DNA from: Saprolegnia diclina VS20
Taxonomy: Eukaryota > Oomycota > Saprolegniomycetes > Saprolegniales > Saprolegniaceae
NCBI RefSeq assembly: GCF_000281045.1
Contig: NW_008246079.1
Span: forward strand, 511,813-575,812
Length of the DNA: 64,000 nt
Reading direction: 5' to 3'
Shown here one piece after another: positions 44,874 to 55,245 of the stretch. The number at the start of each line of letters is the position of its first letter. Positions within the stretch are counted from its first letter, which is position 1. A program made the translations under genes and the position numbers. Below the pieces are notes generated by a model. The model worked only from the letters and a program-made list of their open reading frames with translations, was not told the origin of the DNA and did no database searches.

Positions 44874-46798
44874 GCTCTTCCCGACTAACCGCTATGAAAC
44901 GGATCCACATTGTAGCCAATCACGATGCGCCGAGAGCGACGATTGGTCAAAATGTGACAAACGACGACGTGGATCTTCGGGGACAACCTGTGCATTGCAC
45001 GAGTTACGGATGACGGGATGCCACACCATACAGTCTATGACTAGTAGAGTTATGTTTACGAGTGATTCGTGCAAGCTTAGTTTGTTGGCTCCATTCTCGG
45101 TCATCAAGCCGCACGGCCAGCGTCGTTCCCAAGGGTGCTCGACGAAGAAGCCTCGGGGCGATGTACTGGTGCGTTGTAGGCCAAGAAGGCGACGCAAAGC
45201 TAATGAATTAGTCTTCGCTTCGCGCATCGAGAACCAAAGCTCTCAATAGTTTGGCTTCAGGTCGGCTGAGGAAAGGGGGTCTTTGGAATGGATGGCATCA
45301 GTCGTTTAGGATGCTTCCTTGGGTGGTGCGAAGGGTTGGCGCACTTCGATATCAGAGGGATCAAAGTACAACAACAATACCCTTGGCTTGGAGTACCTCC
45401 GACGATGATGGCTCCAGTAGCAAAGCCCATTATGGAAGCGTGGTGGAAGGTCATACGACGACACAGGCACTGCCGTCACCAGTATCACGATGGCTAGGAT
45501 TGCGTCCAAAACACCAAGTAATCTGAAGAAAGCCCGAGAAGCAAAGTGTCGAGGGAGGATTTGCGGTCGCTTGATTGGGACCTATCATCCACGCTGGCGT
45601 GCGATGGAGCAAGCAGAACGAGGAGCACACGCCAATATATAACTCCATCCAACGCCGATACAGTCGACGCAACGCAGCCATTCGATTCGATTATGCTAGT
45701 GTTCCAGCGTCGATGACCGCGAAAGCAAGCGCTGAATCATAATGCACAGATGAATTTGCGACATGCAACGTGAGGATCCTCTGCATGATTGCACTGGGAA
45801 GAGCGATTTCAATCGAAAATATTTGATGCGAGAAGATGGGTGCGCCCACGCGGCCTTGTCGCCGGCGTTCAGTTGCGGCGAACGCGCTTCGAGTAGCTTC
45901 AGAACGTCGTCTCGTTGTACAGTGTACTCGCGAAAGAGAGAACGAGAGCTCTTGACCACGCATTTTTGGCCAAGTGCTGGGACAAAGCGGGACGAAGATC
46001 GCGCGTTATAACTGTACCAAGCGTGTTATGGATGCGCTCGATACACTTCAACAATCGCCACGATGGATCGACAGGGTGTGGACCACGGCCGAACGAGCGC
46101 GAACGCATGCCCGACGTCGTCTTCAACTCGACGCCACACTTCCCACTAACACGATGAACCTCTATCTAAAATGCATCTACTTCTCTCGCATCGTGGCAAA
46201 TGAGATGGCAAAGGTCAAATCTACACGTCGCCCGATTCTGGCGTGCGACGTGGTTGCGTCTCTGGTCGTCTCGAGCTTCCTCCTTGAAGGCACGTACACG
46301 GTACAGTCGCGCTTGTTGAACGAACGCGGTGGGCGCAATTGCGGCCCCGAGTTCAAGAAGCGCGAGCGATGAACCATCCAAAAGGAGCTGCAAAGGCCGC
46401 GTGCCATACATTGGCGAGGTTGAGTTGATCACAAGCGGCGCTGCTCCGCCCAGATGGTCCCGGAGCAAATTCACGCCGTTGTATCCTTGCGTCGGCTTAT
46501 TTTCTCATCGGAATCTTATCCGCGCAGCCTTTCTTTGGCGACGCATTTTATTCGTCTTTTTTTATTGTCACTTGCGCTTTGTAGCAAAAGACAATAAAAC
46601 GAATTTGATTTCGAGATTTTGTTTTGGTTCAAGAAAAGCCGAGCCGAAATTAAAAGCTTGAAGGTGTCAAGCGTTGGCGACGCATACTGAAATCAAGTCA
46701 TTTTCTAGCCAGGGCCAATATCTTGAAGTTGCGCCCAGCTGGCTCCGCAAAGATTGAATCGGTCGCTGGGCTTGGTCGGCCCACAACAGGTTTTTGAG
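44874..46798. other. 1.9-kb gene-poor region between VPS13 and the TAZ-finger gene
   Basis: The largest gene-free stretch in the window. The 70 bp next to VPS13 carry two CCAAT motifs in opposite orientation (GCCAATCACG near 44917, GATTGGTC near 44940). The rest is AT-richer, with open frames up to about 130 codons on both strands that match nothing I recognise. Some (46137-46474) could be decayed coding or transposon sequence, but no terminal repeats or catalytic motifs are visible. Confidence 0.45.
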
Positions 46799-48178
46799 AT
46801 GACGTTCCCCATCACGTTCCGTGGCTGGCGCCAGCCTGCCGTCGCGCGACCGCCCTTTGAGCCTCGCCGCGCCTGGCGCCGCGCCTTCCTCGTGCTCCAG
46901 ATCCTCCGCGCGCTCCGCATCCTCGGCGAGCGCGCCGCCGCCCGACGGGCGTACCTCGAGAAGCAGCAGATGTACATGTACGGGTCGGGCACACCGCGCT
47001 GTGCGACGCCGGGTTGTAGCTCCAACTGGTACTATGTGCAGAAGAACGGCCACTGCACGGCCTGCAACGCGAACCGGACGCGCCAAGCGCCCGACTTTAG
47101 TATGATGGACACGCTCCGCCGCGCGGTCGATAAGGTCAAGACGGCGATCCGCGGCAACAAGGAAGACGAAGACATGGCCGGTGGCCTCGCCGACGAAGAG
47201 TATGCGATGATGCAGCAAGTCGAGTGGCAGCAGGAAGCCTCCAAGCCGCACGCGCCCGTCTTCTCTCAGCCCAACGCGAACGGCACATCGTCGCTGAGCC
47301 TAAGCAACCTCCGTTTGCACTACAACCTCTCGCGCATGCCGCCGCAGACCAACACATCCTCAAGCCTTCTCGACAGCAAGGTCGTCGACCAGCTCGTGCG
47401 CCACGCGTCGTCGTGCGCGGCCGCCGACGAAGGGCATTTGTGCCCGACGGGCGGCTGCGCCGAAATGCGCCGCGTACTCCATCACACAACCGTGCACCCG
47501 TACGCGGAGCCCAACTGCACCGACTGCATCAAGACGTACCGGATCCTCATTAGCCACTCGGAGCGCTGTGGCTTCGAGTCGTGCCTTGTCCCGCGATGTG
47601 AAGCGGTCAAGCTGCACCTCCAACGCAAGGCGCAGACACAGATGGTGCTGCCAGCGCCTCCCGCCGACGGCCCGCAGCTCTGCTGGGTGCGGACGCCGCA
47701 GATGTCGTGGTGGCCTGCGATCCAGTACCCGCTCAACTACCCGTTGCCGCAGCTGCCGCAGTATGTGCTCGACCAGTACCAGGAGGGTTGCCAAATTGTG
47801 TGCTTTCTCGGCGACCGCCAGTTTGCCTGCATCCACCAGCAGTACATCATGCCATGGAGTCAGCCGGCGCAGCCGACCGTCGTGCCCAACGCCGAGGTGT
47901 GCACGCACCCAGTGTGCGAAGACCTCCGGAGCTGCCTCGGGTACGTTGCGCCGTGCATCTTCCTTACGCACGCCAAGCAACACCAACACCAGCCAACAAC
48001 GGTGTCGCTGCCGCCACTGCCGCCGCAAGCTCCGCGGACGGGCCTGCCCTCGCTCCAGTCGATCTTCTCGCGCGAGTCCAAGCCGCTGGCGCAGCCGCCG
48101 GCGTACGACGGCATCATGTACTCACCGGAAGTGCACATGAAGAAGCGCAAGCTCATCCAGACGTTCAACCGGGCCTAG
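46799..48178 (+). CDS. TAZ-type zinc finger protein with PWWP-like domain
   Basis: Intronless, 459 residues from the first true ATG (MTFPITFRGWRQ). An N-terminal basic helix is followed by a small Cys cluster (CATPGC...HCTACNANR, about residues 63-85). A TAZ-type domain lies at about residues 190-270: LVRHASSC, HLCPTGGCAEMRRVLHH, CTDCIKTYRILISHSERC, CLVPRCE. Such domains in CBP/p300 and plant BT proteins bind activation domains. A PWWP-like stretch follows at about 295-345 (CWVRTPQMSWWPAIQYP). The tail ends in a short basic motif (KKRKLIQTF). No acetyltransferase or BTB domain is present, so this is not CBP or a plant BT protein. A chromatin or transcription role is inferred. Confidence 0.78.
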   Translation: MTFPITFRGWRQPAVARPPFEPRRAWRRAFLVLQILRALRILGERAAARRAYLEKQQMYMYGSGTPRCATPGCSSNWYYVQKNGHCTACNANRTRQAPDFSMMDTLRRAVDKVKTAIRGNKEDEDMAGGLADEEYAMMQQVEWQQEASKPHAPVFSQPNANGTSSLSLSNLRLHYNLSRMPPQTNTSSSLLDSKVVDQLVRHASSCAAADEGHLCPTGGCAEMRRVLHHTTVHPYAEPNCTDCIKTYRILISHSERCGFESCLVPRCEAVKLHLQRKAQTQMVLPAPPADGPQLCWVRTPQMSWWPAIQYPLNYPLPQLPQYVLDQYQEGCQIVCFLGDRQFACIHQQYIMPWSQPAQPTVVPNAEVCTHPVCEDLRSCLGYVAPCIFLTHAKQHQHQPTTVSLPPLPPQAPRTGLPSLQSIFSRESKPLAQPPAYDGIMYSPEVHMKKRKLIQTFNRA

Positions 48179-48814
48179 ATGCGCCATGGTATACACTACA
48201 TGTAAGGTAGGAGACAAGAAGGGCCGGCAGTAGGTAGCCATAGCAGCGACCGGCCATGTGTGTTGTAGTAGCCACTATTTAGGACCATAACGCGAAGACA
48301 GCATTCGTCTTTCTTCCGATGACGACAATGGCCTCGTACGCTGCCACGTTGTGCAACAAACATTTGCGGCCGACCAGGTGGCACATGCCATTTTTAAAAA
48401 GCCAGACAGAATTCGCTTACAAAGTACAATTGCGAAGATCGCAACTCGCGGAAACCAGAGGGGATGCAAGTAGTAGCCGCGCGATGGCTTGTCGGCAACG
48501 CAATAGCGTGTCTTTATTGCGCGCCTAGACGCGTGCCAGGAGTGCGCAGACACGACAGTGAGGTCGCTATGGTCCCATAACACCAGCAGACCACTGTTGT
48601 GCGGAGAGGTGGACGGTCGCGACAGCGCTGGCTCGTCAGCTTGGCACGTCGAGGTCGCGGCCGTGGACGCAGGAGACGTGAGGCTGCCATGTTGACGCAG
48701 CAACGCCGTGGCACCGCCCGTATAACGGTGTGTACTCATGTGTGGGAATGGCTCCGGGTGGGCACTCCGGGTGCGAATCGTGGCAAAAATAGGAACAAAG
48801 AAACCGGAAGCACG
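48179..48814. other. Intergenic region
   Basis: 636 bp without a recognised gene, between two plus-strand genes. The downstream reading frame is open from 48599, but the extra residues are Arg-rich low-complexity sequence, so I do not count them. Confidence 0.45.
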
Positions 48815-50511
48815 ATGGACATTGCCGCCGAGCCGGTCTTGGCGTCGCTCCAGCGCTTCGAGGACGCCGCCGTGGCGCCGTCACCTGCGAGCGAGCCCAT
48901 GACGCTGGGCGATGACAGCAGCTACCGCGAGAGCACGCTGGGCTACGTGCTGCCCTTTCTCTCGGTGCCCGAGCTCTTTGTAGTGACGCAGCTCAACAAG
49001 GAGATCGAGCGCTTCTGCGAGGTCGAGTGGAAGGAGCGCGTACTCGGTCTCTACGGCCACGTGCGCTACAGTGCGGCGTCGTACCGGCGCATCTTTGCGC
49101 TGCGCACCTTCTTCTCGCGCAAACTTGCGTCCAACGTCTCGGCGCGGGTGTACCTCATGAACGCAGCTGGCGACACGACCTTCTTCCGGATCGACCACGG
49201 ACGCAGCCTCATGTGCTCGCGCGAGCGCGCGTCCGTGTACAACCGCTGCGAGCGTACGATTGCATGTTGCATCGTGCATGCACTCAGCCTGCCTAGGCAT
49301 GTTTGACCTCTCACTCCGCATCAACCGCTCGATCCAGGAGATCTCGGCGCTCATCGGCCTCGTCTCGCTCGACGAAGCGCGCGACTTGCTCAACGAACAC
49401 ATGAACCTCATGGCGTCGGTCGCTGCGCTGCGCGGGTCGCTTCTCTTTGAGAGCGAGCTCTTCCAGGTCTTCTTTTTCAATTTGCCTGCAGATGCACGTT
49501 GGTCATATTCGAGTGTTCTGCCGTGTAAAGGTGTTTCCGGCGCCCGTGCTACTGGACGCCAACGTGCTTTTGCGCGGCAACCACGCGCTCGACGACCCGT
49601 CGTTCCAGGGCGTGCCCCTCATGATGCAGCTCTGGGTCTCGCTCGACTCGGTCGTGTACCGACCGCTCTCAGTGCCCATCATGCTCGACTGCAACGAGCT
49701 AGCGACCGGTGCGTCATCTTGCGTTGCATTTCGCGTCATAAGCTCTACTAGGGCACAAGACGGTGCGCTTCCACGAGCTCGCCGGGATGACCATCGACAT
49801 TGATGACAACAGCATCCGGTACCGACTTCAAGCGGAACCCACCCTTTCCTATGTCGCGGTTTATATTGTAGGCACAACTTGCAGCCCAACCACTTGTGCA
49901 TGAACGTGCTCGCGAGCAACACGTACCTTCTCTACCTCTTCAACCCGACGTCGTTTCGCCCGCTCGACTGGAGCTACGAAACCGGGCTGCGCATCGGTAC
50001 TCCATTATGGCTACATTTGGACGTAGAGCTCAAAACATACTACGTAGCGGGCCACACGCATCTATTGCCGCATCAGAGAGAAGGCGTCTTCCTCAACGGA
50101 GCCTCGAGCGCCCTTCGCGTCTTCCTCTCGTACGGCAAACTCGCCGACGACCGCGCGGGTGGCAGCGCGAGTGCGCCGCTCGGGATCGCGTGCAGCGAAG
50201 GCGACGTAGCCTTTACGTTTAGCATCATTGCGTGCAACCGGCTCACGCAAGCGAAGCGGCTCGTGGTCTCGCAAGCGATGCGGCTGTCGTTGCCACCGGC
50301 ACAGTACGTGGTGATATTGATAGATTGATAGTTGAAGAGTCGCACTAGTCGGTCGGCCAAGACGGAGCGGCACGCGCACCTGGCCAACGACGCGGTCATT
50401 TGCTACAGCTTTGATGCGGCCAACGTGCTTCAGTACGTCGAGTTTGCGATCGGGTTTGAGGCGCTTCTCGACGCGCTCGATATTGCGTCGTTTGTTCTTC
50501 CCCAACCCTAG
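48815..50511 (+). CDS. F-box-like protein, otherwise uncharacterised
   Basis: Seven exons proposed: 48815-49253, 49297-49466, 49492-49708, 49752-49818, 49872-49996, 50048-50303, 50349-50511; 478 residues. Residues about 42-75 (LGYVLPFLSVPELFVVTQLNKEIERFCE) look like an F-box. A helical segment and then a beta-rich region with no recognised domain follow (RVFCRVKVFPAPVLLD; NSIRHNLQPNHLCMNVLASNTYLLYLF). Intron 2 would be only 25 nt (49467-49491), half the usual size; a 73-nt alternative starting within exon 2 is also in frame. Function beyond a possible SCF adaptor role is unknown. Confidence 0.6.
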
Positions 50512-50872
50512 TTGATTCTCCATTTTGTCTCTTTTCAATTCGAATGACCTTAATCACATCCAGTTGCAGAAGACAGAGCTGCTTGTGCACGTCGACACGG
50601 AAGGACAAGAGGTTGCGTCTTCCTCTCACGTCCCGTCATCGACACGCGAGCAAACATGTGGCGCATGGATGGTCGTCGTTTTGTATCAAGTGGTGCTCGT
50701 CCCAGAAGAGCATGTGCGCTGGGAACGTAGCTTTGACATATGCATGACGACGACCGCGTCATCGCTATATGCATCTTGCAGAAGCGCCATGCTGCCACTT
50801 CACTCCCAAAACTGTCGAGTCCATGGACATTCGATGGGTTTAGGGTCTTGCGAGAGCGTTGTTGGCGGCTTC
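50512..50872. other. Convergent intergenic region
   Basis: 361 bp between the stops of the F-box-like gene and the phosphatase gene. An exon of the left gene could extend here (acceptor-like CACATCCAG near 50565), but the frame beyond it is Lys/Arg-rich and unconvincing. Confidence 0.35.
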
Positions 50873-52756
50873 CTAGTCGCGCTTGGCGGGGCGGGTGTGC
50901 TTGTTGCGCACGAGCAGGAGACCGACGAGGCCGAGCACGAGACTGGCCAGCGCCGCCAGCTCCAACGGCGACGCACGAAGCCACTTGGTCAGCGCGCGCG
51001 AGTAGAGCTTCCGGATGCCACGCGTGAGCTGGCGCACAAAGATCGGCGGCGGGTAAAACGCGGTCCCGGCCACCGGATGACACGTGTCGAACGCCAAGAG
51101 CTCGTCGTCGTGCAAGTTGCGACCGCTGTAGCGCAGACAAATACGACTGCCATCGTCGTCGAATCGCATCAAACCAAAGCGTCCTAGACCGTGTCGGCTT
51201 GGACCATATGCAAGCAGTGAGTGCGTACCCGAGCCAGGGATCGCACCATGGCTGTACGGCCCGCCCTTGATCGAGCCCGGACGGCCCAGCGCAGCTGCGT
51301 GGAACGTCGGGAGGTGCCCAGGACTGTGGCTGCCGTCGTCCACCGCCAGCATATGCGCGTCACCGCTCGCAATCACAATCGGGACGCGCGTGTTGAGGTC
51401 GTGTTCGGTGAGAAAGGCCACAAGCTCGGCTTGCTCGTACTTGAAATGGCTACATTCACACTCTGTCATAAGACAATATCTTCCACATGTGAGCACGCAC
51501 CCCCACTTGCGCTCGTCGTCGATCCACGGCATCGTGTTTACCCACACGATCAGGCCCACGGCGCTCTCTGGCGACGAAGCAGCGAGCTACAGAGCCGACG
51601 ACTGAGCATGTTGGGGTCCCATCGGAGTCAACGCACCAGTTCTCGCTTGAACCAGAGCTTTTGCGCAGGCCCCAAGACGGACTTGGTGGGTACATCGGGG
51701 TCCGTGTTGGGCGTGCGCTGCGAGCGCAGGTCGGTCACAAGAAAGCGAACGCGCCCGATGGTAAAGGCTTGCTGAATCGGACGCTCCTCCGGTGCAATGG
51801 CGCCGGGCCTAGTCATGTGCTGTCGATTGGAGCCTGCGGTGCGTCGGCGTACTTGTCCTGCAGCGGGTAGTGCGGTACGTATTCTCGGTAGACTTGAAGC
51901 GACGCTTCTCGACCTGGCGCGGTGCCATCGCTGTTGTCCGGACCGAAGTCGTGGTCGTCCCACATGTACGCCATCGGTAGATCCATACCGAGCATCGCCT
52001 AGAGAGAGTTAGGTCGTTGACGTTGGCGATATGGACGTGTACCTTGCCTGCAGGCGACGCAAACATGGTTTCGTACGCACTTCGGAACACTTGGACGTCG
52101 TTGACTTCAATGTTGTCGTAGTGGAGGTCGCCCATGTGCAGGAAGAAGAGCGGGTTGTGCTTGGCAATGGTCTCAAAGACCTTTGGGTTCGAGTCTTGGT
52201 CGGCGCACGATGAAAAAGCAATCTCAAACGACGTGGGGGTTCCTGGAGCCGGCGGTAGCGAGATCGCGCCTGTCTGCGCCTTGAGCACCCTGGCCACAGC
52301 CCGCATGATGACTAGATCGAGGAGGACGCGAGCAAACGTACGTGTCGGCGCCATACCGCACTTCGTACTGCATCGGCCCGGGCACCAGGTCCTGCGCGCA
52401 ACGACGGTTAGCTCGAGCAGGACACGGTGGCATACCGTGGCGTGGAAGTCGAGGAGCCATGTCGATGGCCCCATGGCTTGCTTGGTGGCTTCGTACACGC
52501 TAGCTGCACCGGCCGCCTAGTGCATGCAGTACAGCTTCTGCACCATACGGGTCATGTCTACCTGCATCACGTGGAGCTGGACTGCGTCGGGACTGCAGCC
52601 GGGATCCGTCATGCTCGTAGAGACGCGGAGACGGAGCGACGAGCTGGTCATGGCGCCGCTCCAGACCCAGTTGACGGTCGCATCATCGCACGTCATGGCC
52701 ATCGCGGCTGGCGCCAAGGCGACGAGGGCCATTGCCTTCTGCAGCAGCATCATCAT
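50873..52756 (-). CDS. PhoD-like phosphatase with signal peptide and C-terminal anchor
   Basis: Nine exons in transcript order: 52756-52562, 52516-52436, 52391-52342, 52289-52043, 51998-51853, 51808-51637, 51586-51501, 51449-51229, 51183-50873; 502 residues. A signal peptide covers about residues 1-20. Metal-binding motifs of the PhoD metallophosphatase fold are present: AFSSCADQD, HMGDLHYDNIEVND, YMWDDHDFGPDNSDG, and IVIASGDAHMLAVDDG. QAFTIGRVRFLVTDLRSQR matches the same family. A hydrophobic helix near the end (LELAALASLVLGLVGLLLV) is followed by a basic tail, so the enzyme is probably membrane-anchored with the catalytic domain outside or in the lumen. The substrate (phosphate monoester or diester) cannot be told. 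Confidence 0.88.
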
Positions 52757-52927
52757 CCTGGTCGGAAATCGACTTGTGCGTTGTGGTGGGTTGGGTGCCA
52801 AATTCGCCAACGATGATTGGTCAAAAACAAACGTAACGAGCCAATGACGTGCGTCACGCGCTCGAGTTTGCACTTGGATCTTGGACGATCGCAGTCGCGA
52901 TTTCCCGAGCAAGAAGACAAGACAAGC
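52757..52927. promoter_or_regulatory. Compact divergent promoter
   Basis: Only 171 bp separate two divergent start codons. It contains one inverted and one direct CCAAT motif (GATTGGTC near 52814, GCCAATGACG near 52839), which fits a shared bidirectional promoter. Confidence 0.55.
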
Positions 52928-53569
52928 ATGGCGAAGAAGAGCGCGTGGACGGCCCCGCGGAAGGAGGAAGACGCATGGAAGAGCAGCGCCCAAGACGACG
53001 ACGACCATGCGCAGGAAGCGGAAGACGAGACCTCGCTCTGCACGTACAAGTTCGGCAAGTGCTTGAACCCGCGGACGCGCAAGATCAACGGGACGCTCCA
53101 TTCGCTCTGCTCCATGCACCGCATGCGCCAGAACGCCCATCAACTCAAGAGCGACCGGAAGCGACGCGAGAAGCAGCGAACGAACGACTCGGGCGCGTCG
53201 TCTTCGTCGTCCGAGCCCATGTCATCGACGCCGACGATCGTCGACAACGCGCTCCTTCTCTCGCTCAAGCACGATGTCGAGACGCTCATTCGACTCGTCA
53301 AGACCGTCCTCAACCAGTCCGCGAACGCCAACGTGGACACGTGCTGGAGCCTCCTCTCGCTCCACGAGCAGCGCCCGACCCAAAACGCAGGCGAGAGCTT
53401 TCTCGAGCTCCACACGGAAGGGCAGTCCCCGGACGACGTGCTGCACTTCAGCACCGCGCCCTTCGAGTGGCCAGCGCTGCAGCTCCCGCTCGATAAGCCT
53501 GCCGAGGCGCAAGCGCAGCTTCCATCCTTGCTCGACCGCTCGCGCAGCCCGCACGAGACGGCCATCTGA
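52928..53569 (+). CDS. Small protein with conserved Cys/His basic block
   Basis: Intronless, 213 residues started at MAKKSAWTAP. An acidic N-terminal patch is followed by CTYKFGKCLNPRTRKINGTLHSLC and MHRMRQNAH at about residues 40-75, a basic Cys/His block that may bind zinc or nucleic acid. Ser-rich and helical segments follow (LSLKHDVETLIRLVKTVL). I have the impression that this block recurs in oomycete proteins but cannot name a family. Head to head with the PhoD-like gene. Confidence 0.6.
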   Translation: MAKKSAWTAPRKEEDAWKSSAQDDDDHAQEAEDETSLCTYKFGKCLNPRTRKINGTLHSLCSMHRMRQNAHQLKSDRKRREKQRTNDSGASSSSSEPMSSTPTIVDNALLLSLKHDVETLIRLVKTVLNQSANANVDTCWSLLSLHEQRPTQNAGESFLELHTEGQSPDDVLHFSTAPFEWPALQLPLDKPAEAQAQLPSLLDRSRSPHETAI

Positions 53570-53783
53570 CTCGTCCGGGTCGCCCGCATGTCGTCGCCGC
53601 TGCATTATTTATATTCGATTCCCCAACTAACTATCTAGGGCCGAAGACTATTCGACCCGTCAACCTTGTTTCATGCACTGTCTGGTACTGCCCAGAGCAG
53701 CAAGACTCCACCTCGGGTATGCAAGAAGGACAAGGAGGAGGGTCTGTTAAATAGAATACGCCAGCAACATGTCTCTTCTTCTA

Positions 53784-55245
53784 CTACTCGTCGTCACTGA
53801 GCGTCTTGGCGCGCTTGTTGGCATCGAGGCGCTCGAGCGTAAAGACAATCTTCTTCGGCGGCTGGTACCCCAAAATCCCGTTGGCGCTGTGCAGGCCCGT
53901 GTCGGTCGGCGCCTACATCCAGCCCTTAGCCAAGACAGAGACGACCGGACGCAACTACCTCTTCGTGGCGCACCAAGCGGTGGGTCGTATAGCGTCGAAA
54001 CACGTCTTCCGTGAGTTTGTTGCCGTCATCGCCCAGTGTCTTGGATGACGCCCGAAAATAGAGACTGCCCGTAATGTTGAGGAGGCTAAAGACGTTCTTT
54101 CCGACGCGGTTGATCTCGTCGTCGGTCGTCGCGCACGGCAGCACCAAGCAGCACTTGAGCTGCGGCTGGGACGCGCCAAACACAGTGGTTGTCGAGCGCG
54201 GCTGGTGCGTGTGGACATGGAAGAGCTCGTCAAACGCCTTGGGGCCCATCCTAATGACGACAATAAGAAGCGATCCTGCAGATGCGATGGCCACGTACGC
54301 GCCCGTCGACGCGGTGTGGAACTCGATCACGTCGCCAAAGCGCTTGTTGAAGACGTGCGCGTGCAAGACGGAGCGCCACACCATGTCCAAGTCGGCCACG
54401 GAAAAGAAGTACGCCTAGTAGATATAGCGTTGCCTTCGGCCTTGGAGATGGAGATCGTACGAAATAGCCGCGGTCCGACTCGGGCTCGGTCCCAGCGTCG
54501 GGCAGCTTGCGCTTCAACGACGTGCTAACAGCCTCGGTGGGCTGTGGCGCATGGAGCTGCAGCTCGGCGCTTGCCTGCAAGCGTGGTCAAGGACGCGACA
54601 GGATGGGCGACGTACCTTGTCGACGACCCGCGTGTTTTGGTTGAGGAGCACGATGCGTTGATGGGCAAACTTGGTCAACGAAATGTTGAGCAGCTCTACA
54701 TCCAGCGATGGGATGACCTCGCCCGGTCACGAATGTCCGTACCAATCATGGACTTTTCGACCGTGTCGGCGTCGCACGCGACCCAGTAGCGCTCGGTGCT
54801 GGAGCCATCGGCTGACGTCGTGATCTTGACGCGCTTCGCTAGCGGTGGGATCTGGCGATGGCGAAAGCCGGCCTCGCCGTCGTCGCCCGACTCGTAGTAC
54901 ATGTTGTCTTCGTCCTCGTCGTCTTCATCGTCATCGTCTTCGTCTTCATCGTTGTCATCGCCTTCGCCTTCATCGCCTTCATCGCCGTCGTCGAGGTCAT
55001 CCTCGACATGCGCATGGCCCGCTCCGTCTTGGCCGTTCGCAGGATGGTCGGCGCCATGCGTGTTGTTGTGCATCTGGAGCTCTTCCCAGTCGTTCTCGAG
55101 GAGGTAGTCGGTCGCCGCCTCGAGGTTATCGTCGCAGATGCGGAGCTAATGGTCTATCGCCATGAGGTCTCCTACCGCATACGCCTACCACTTGCTCGAG
55201 CACGGGCGCGGGGATGCCGGGGAAGATCGGCTGCAACTGGTCCAT
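53784..55245 (-). CDS. CUE-domain acidic protein
   Basis: Seven exons in transcript order: 55245-55189, 55145-54743, 54695-54616, 54574-54461, 54414-54299, 54250-53959, 53912-53784; 396 residues. The N-terminus reads MDQLQPIFPGIPAPVLEQV and, across the first intron, LRICDDNLEAATDYLLEN, which is a CUE/UBA-like ubiquitin-binding helix set. A long Asp/Glu run follows (residues about 75-110). The C-terminal half is a soluble region with no recognised domain (RYWVACDADTVEKSMIELLN; FDELFHVHTHQPRSTT). The 48-nt intron 54251-54298 keeps the frame if retained. The role could be in ubiquitin-linked turnover, which is inference from the CUE alone. Confidence 0.62.
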
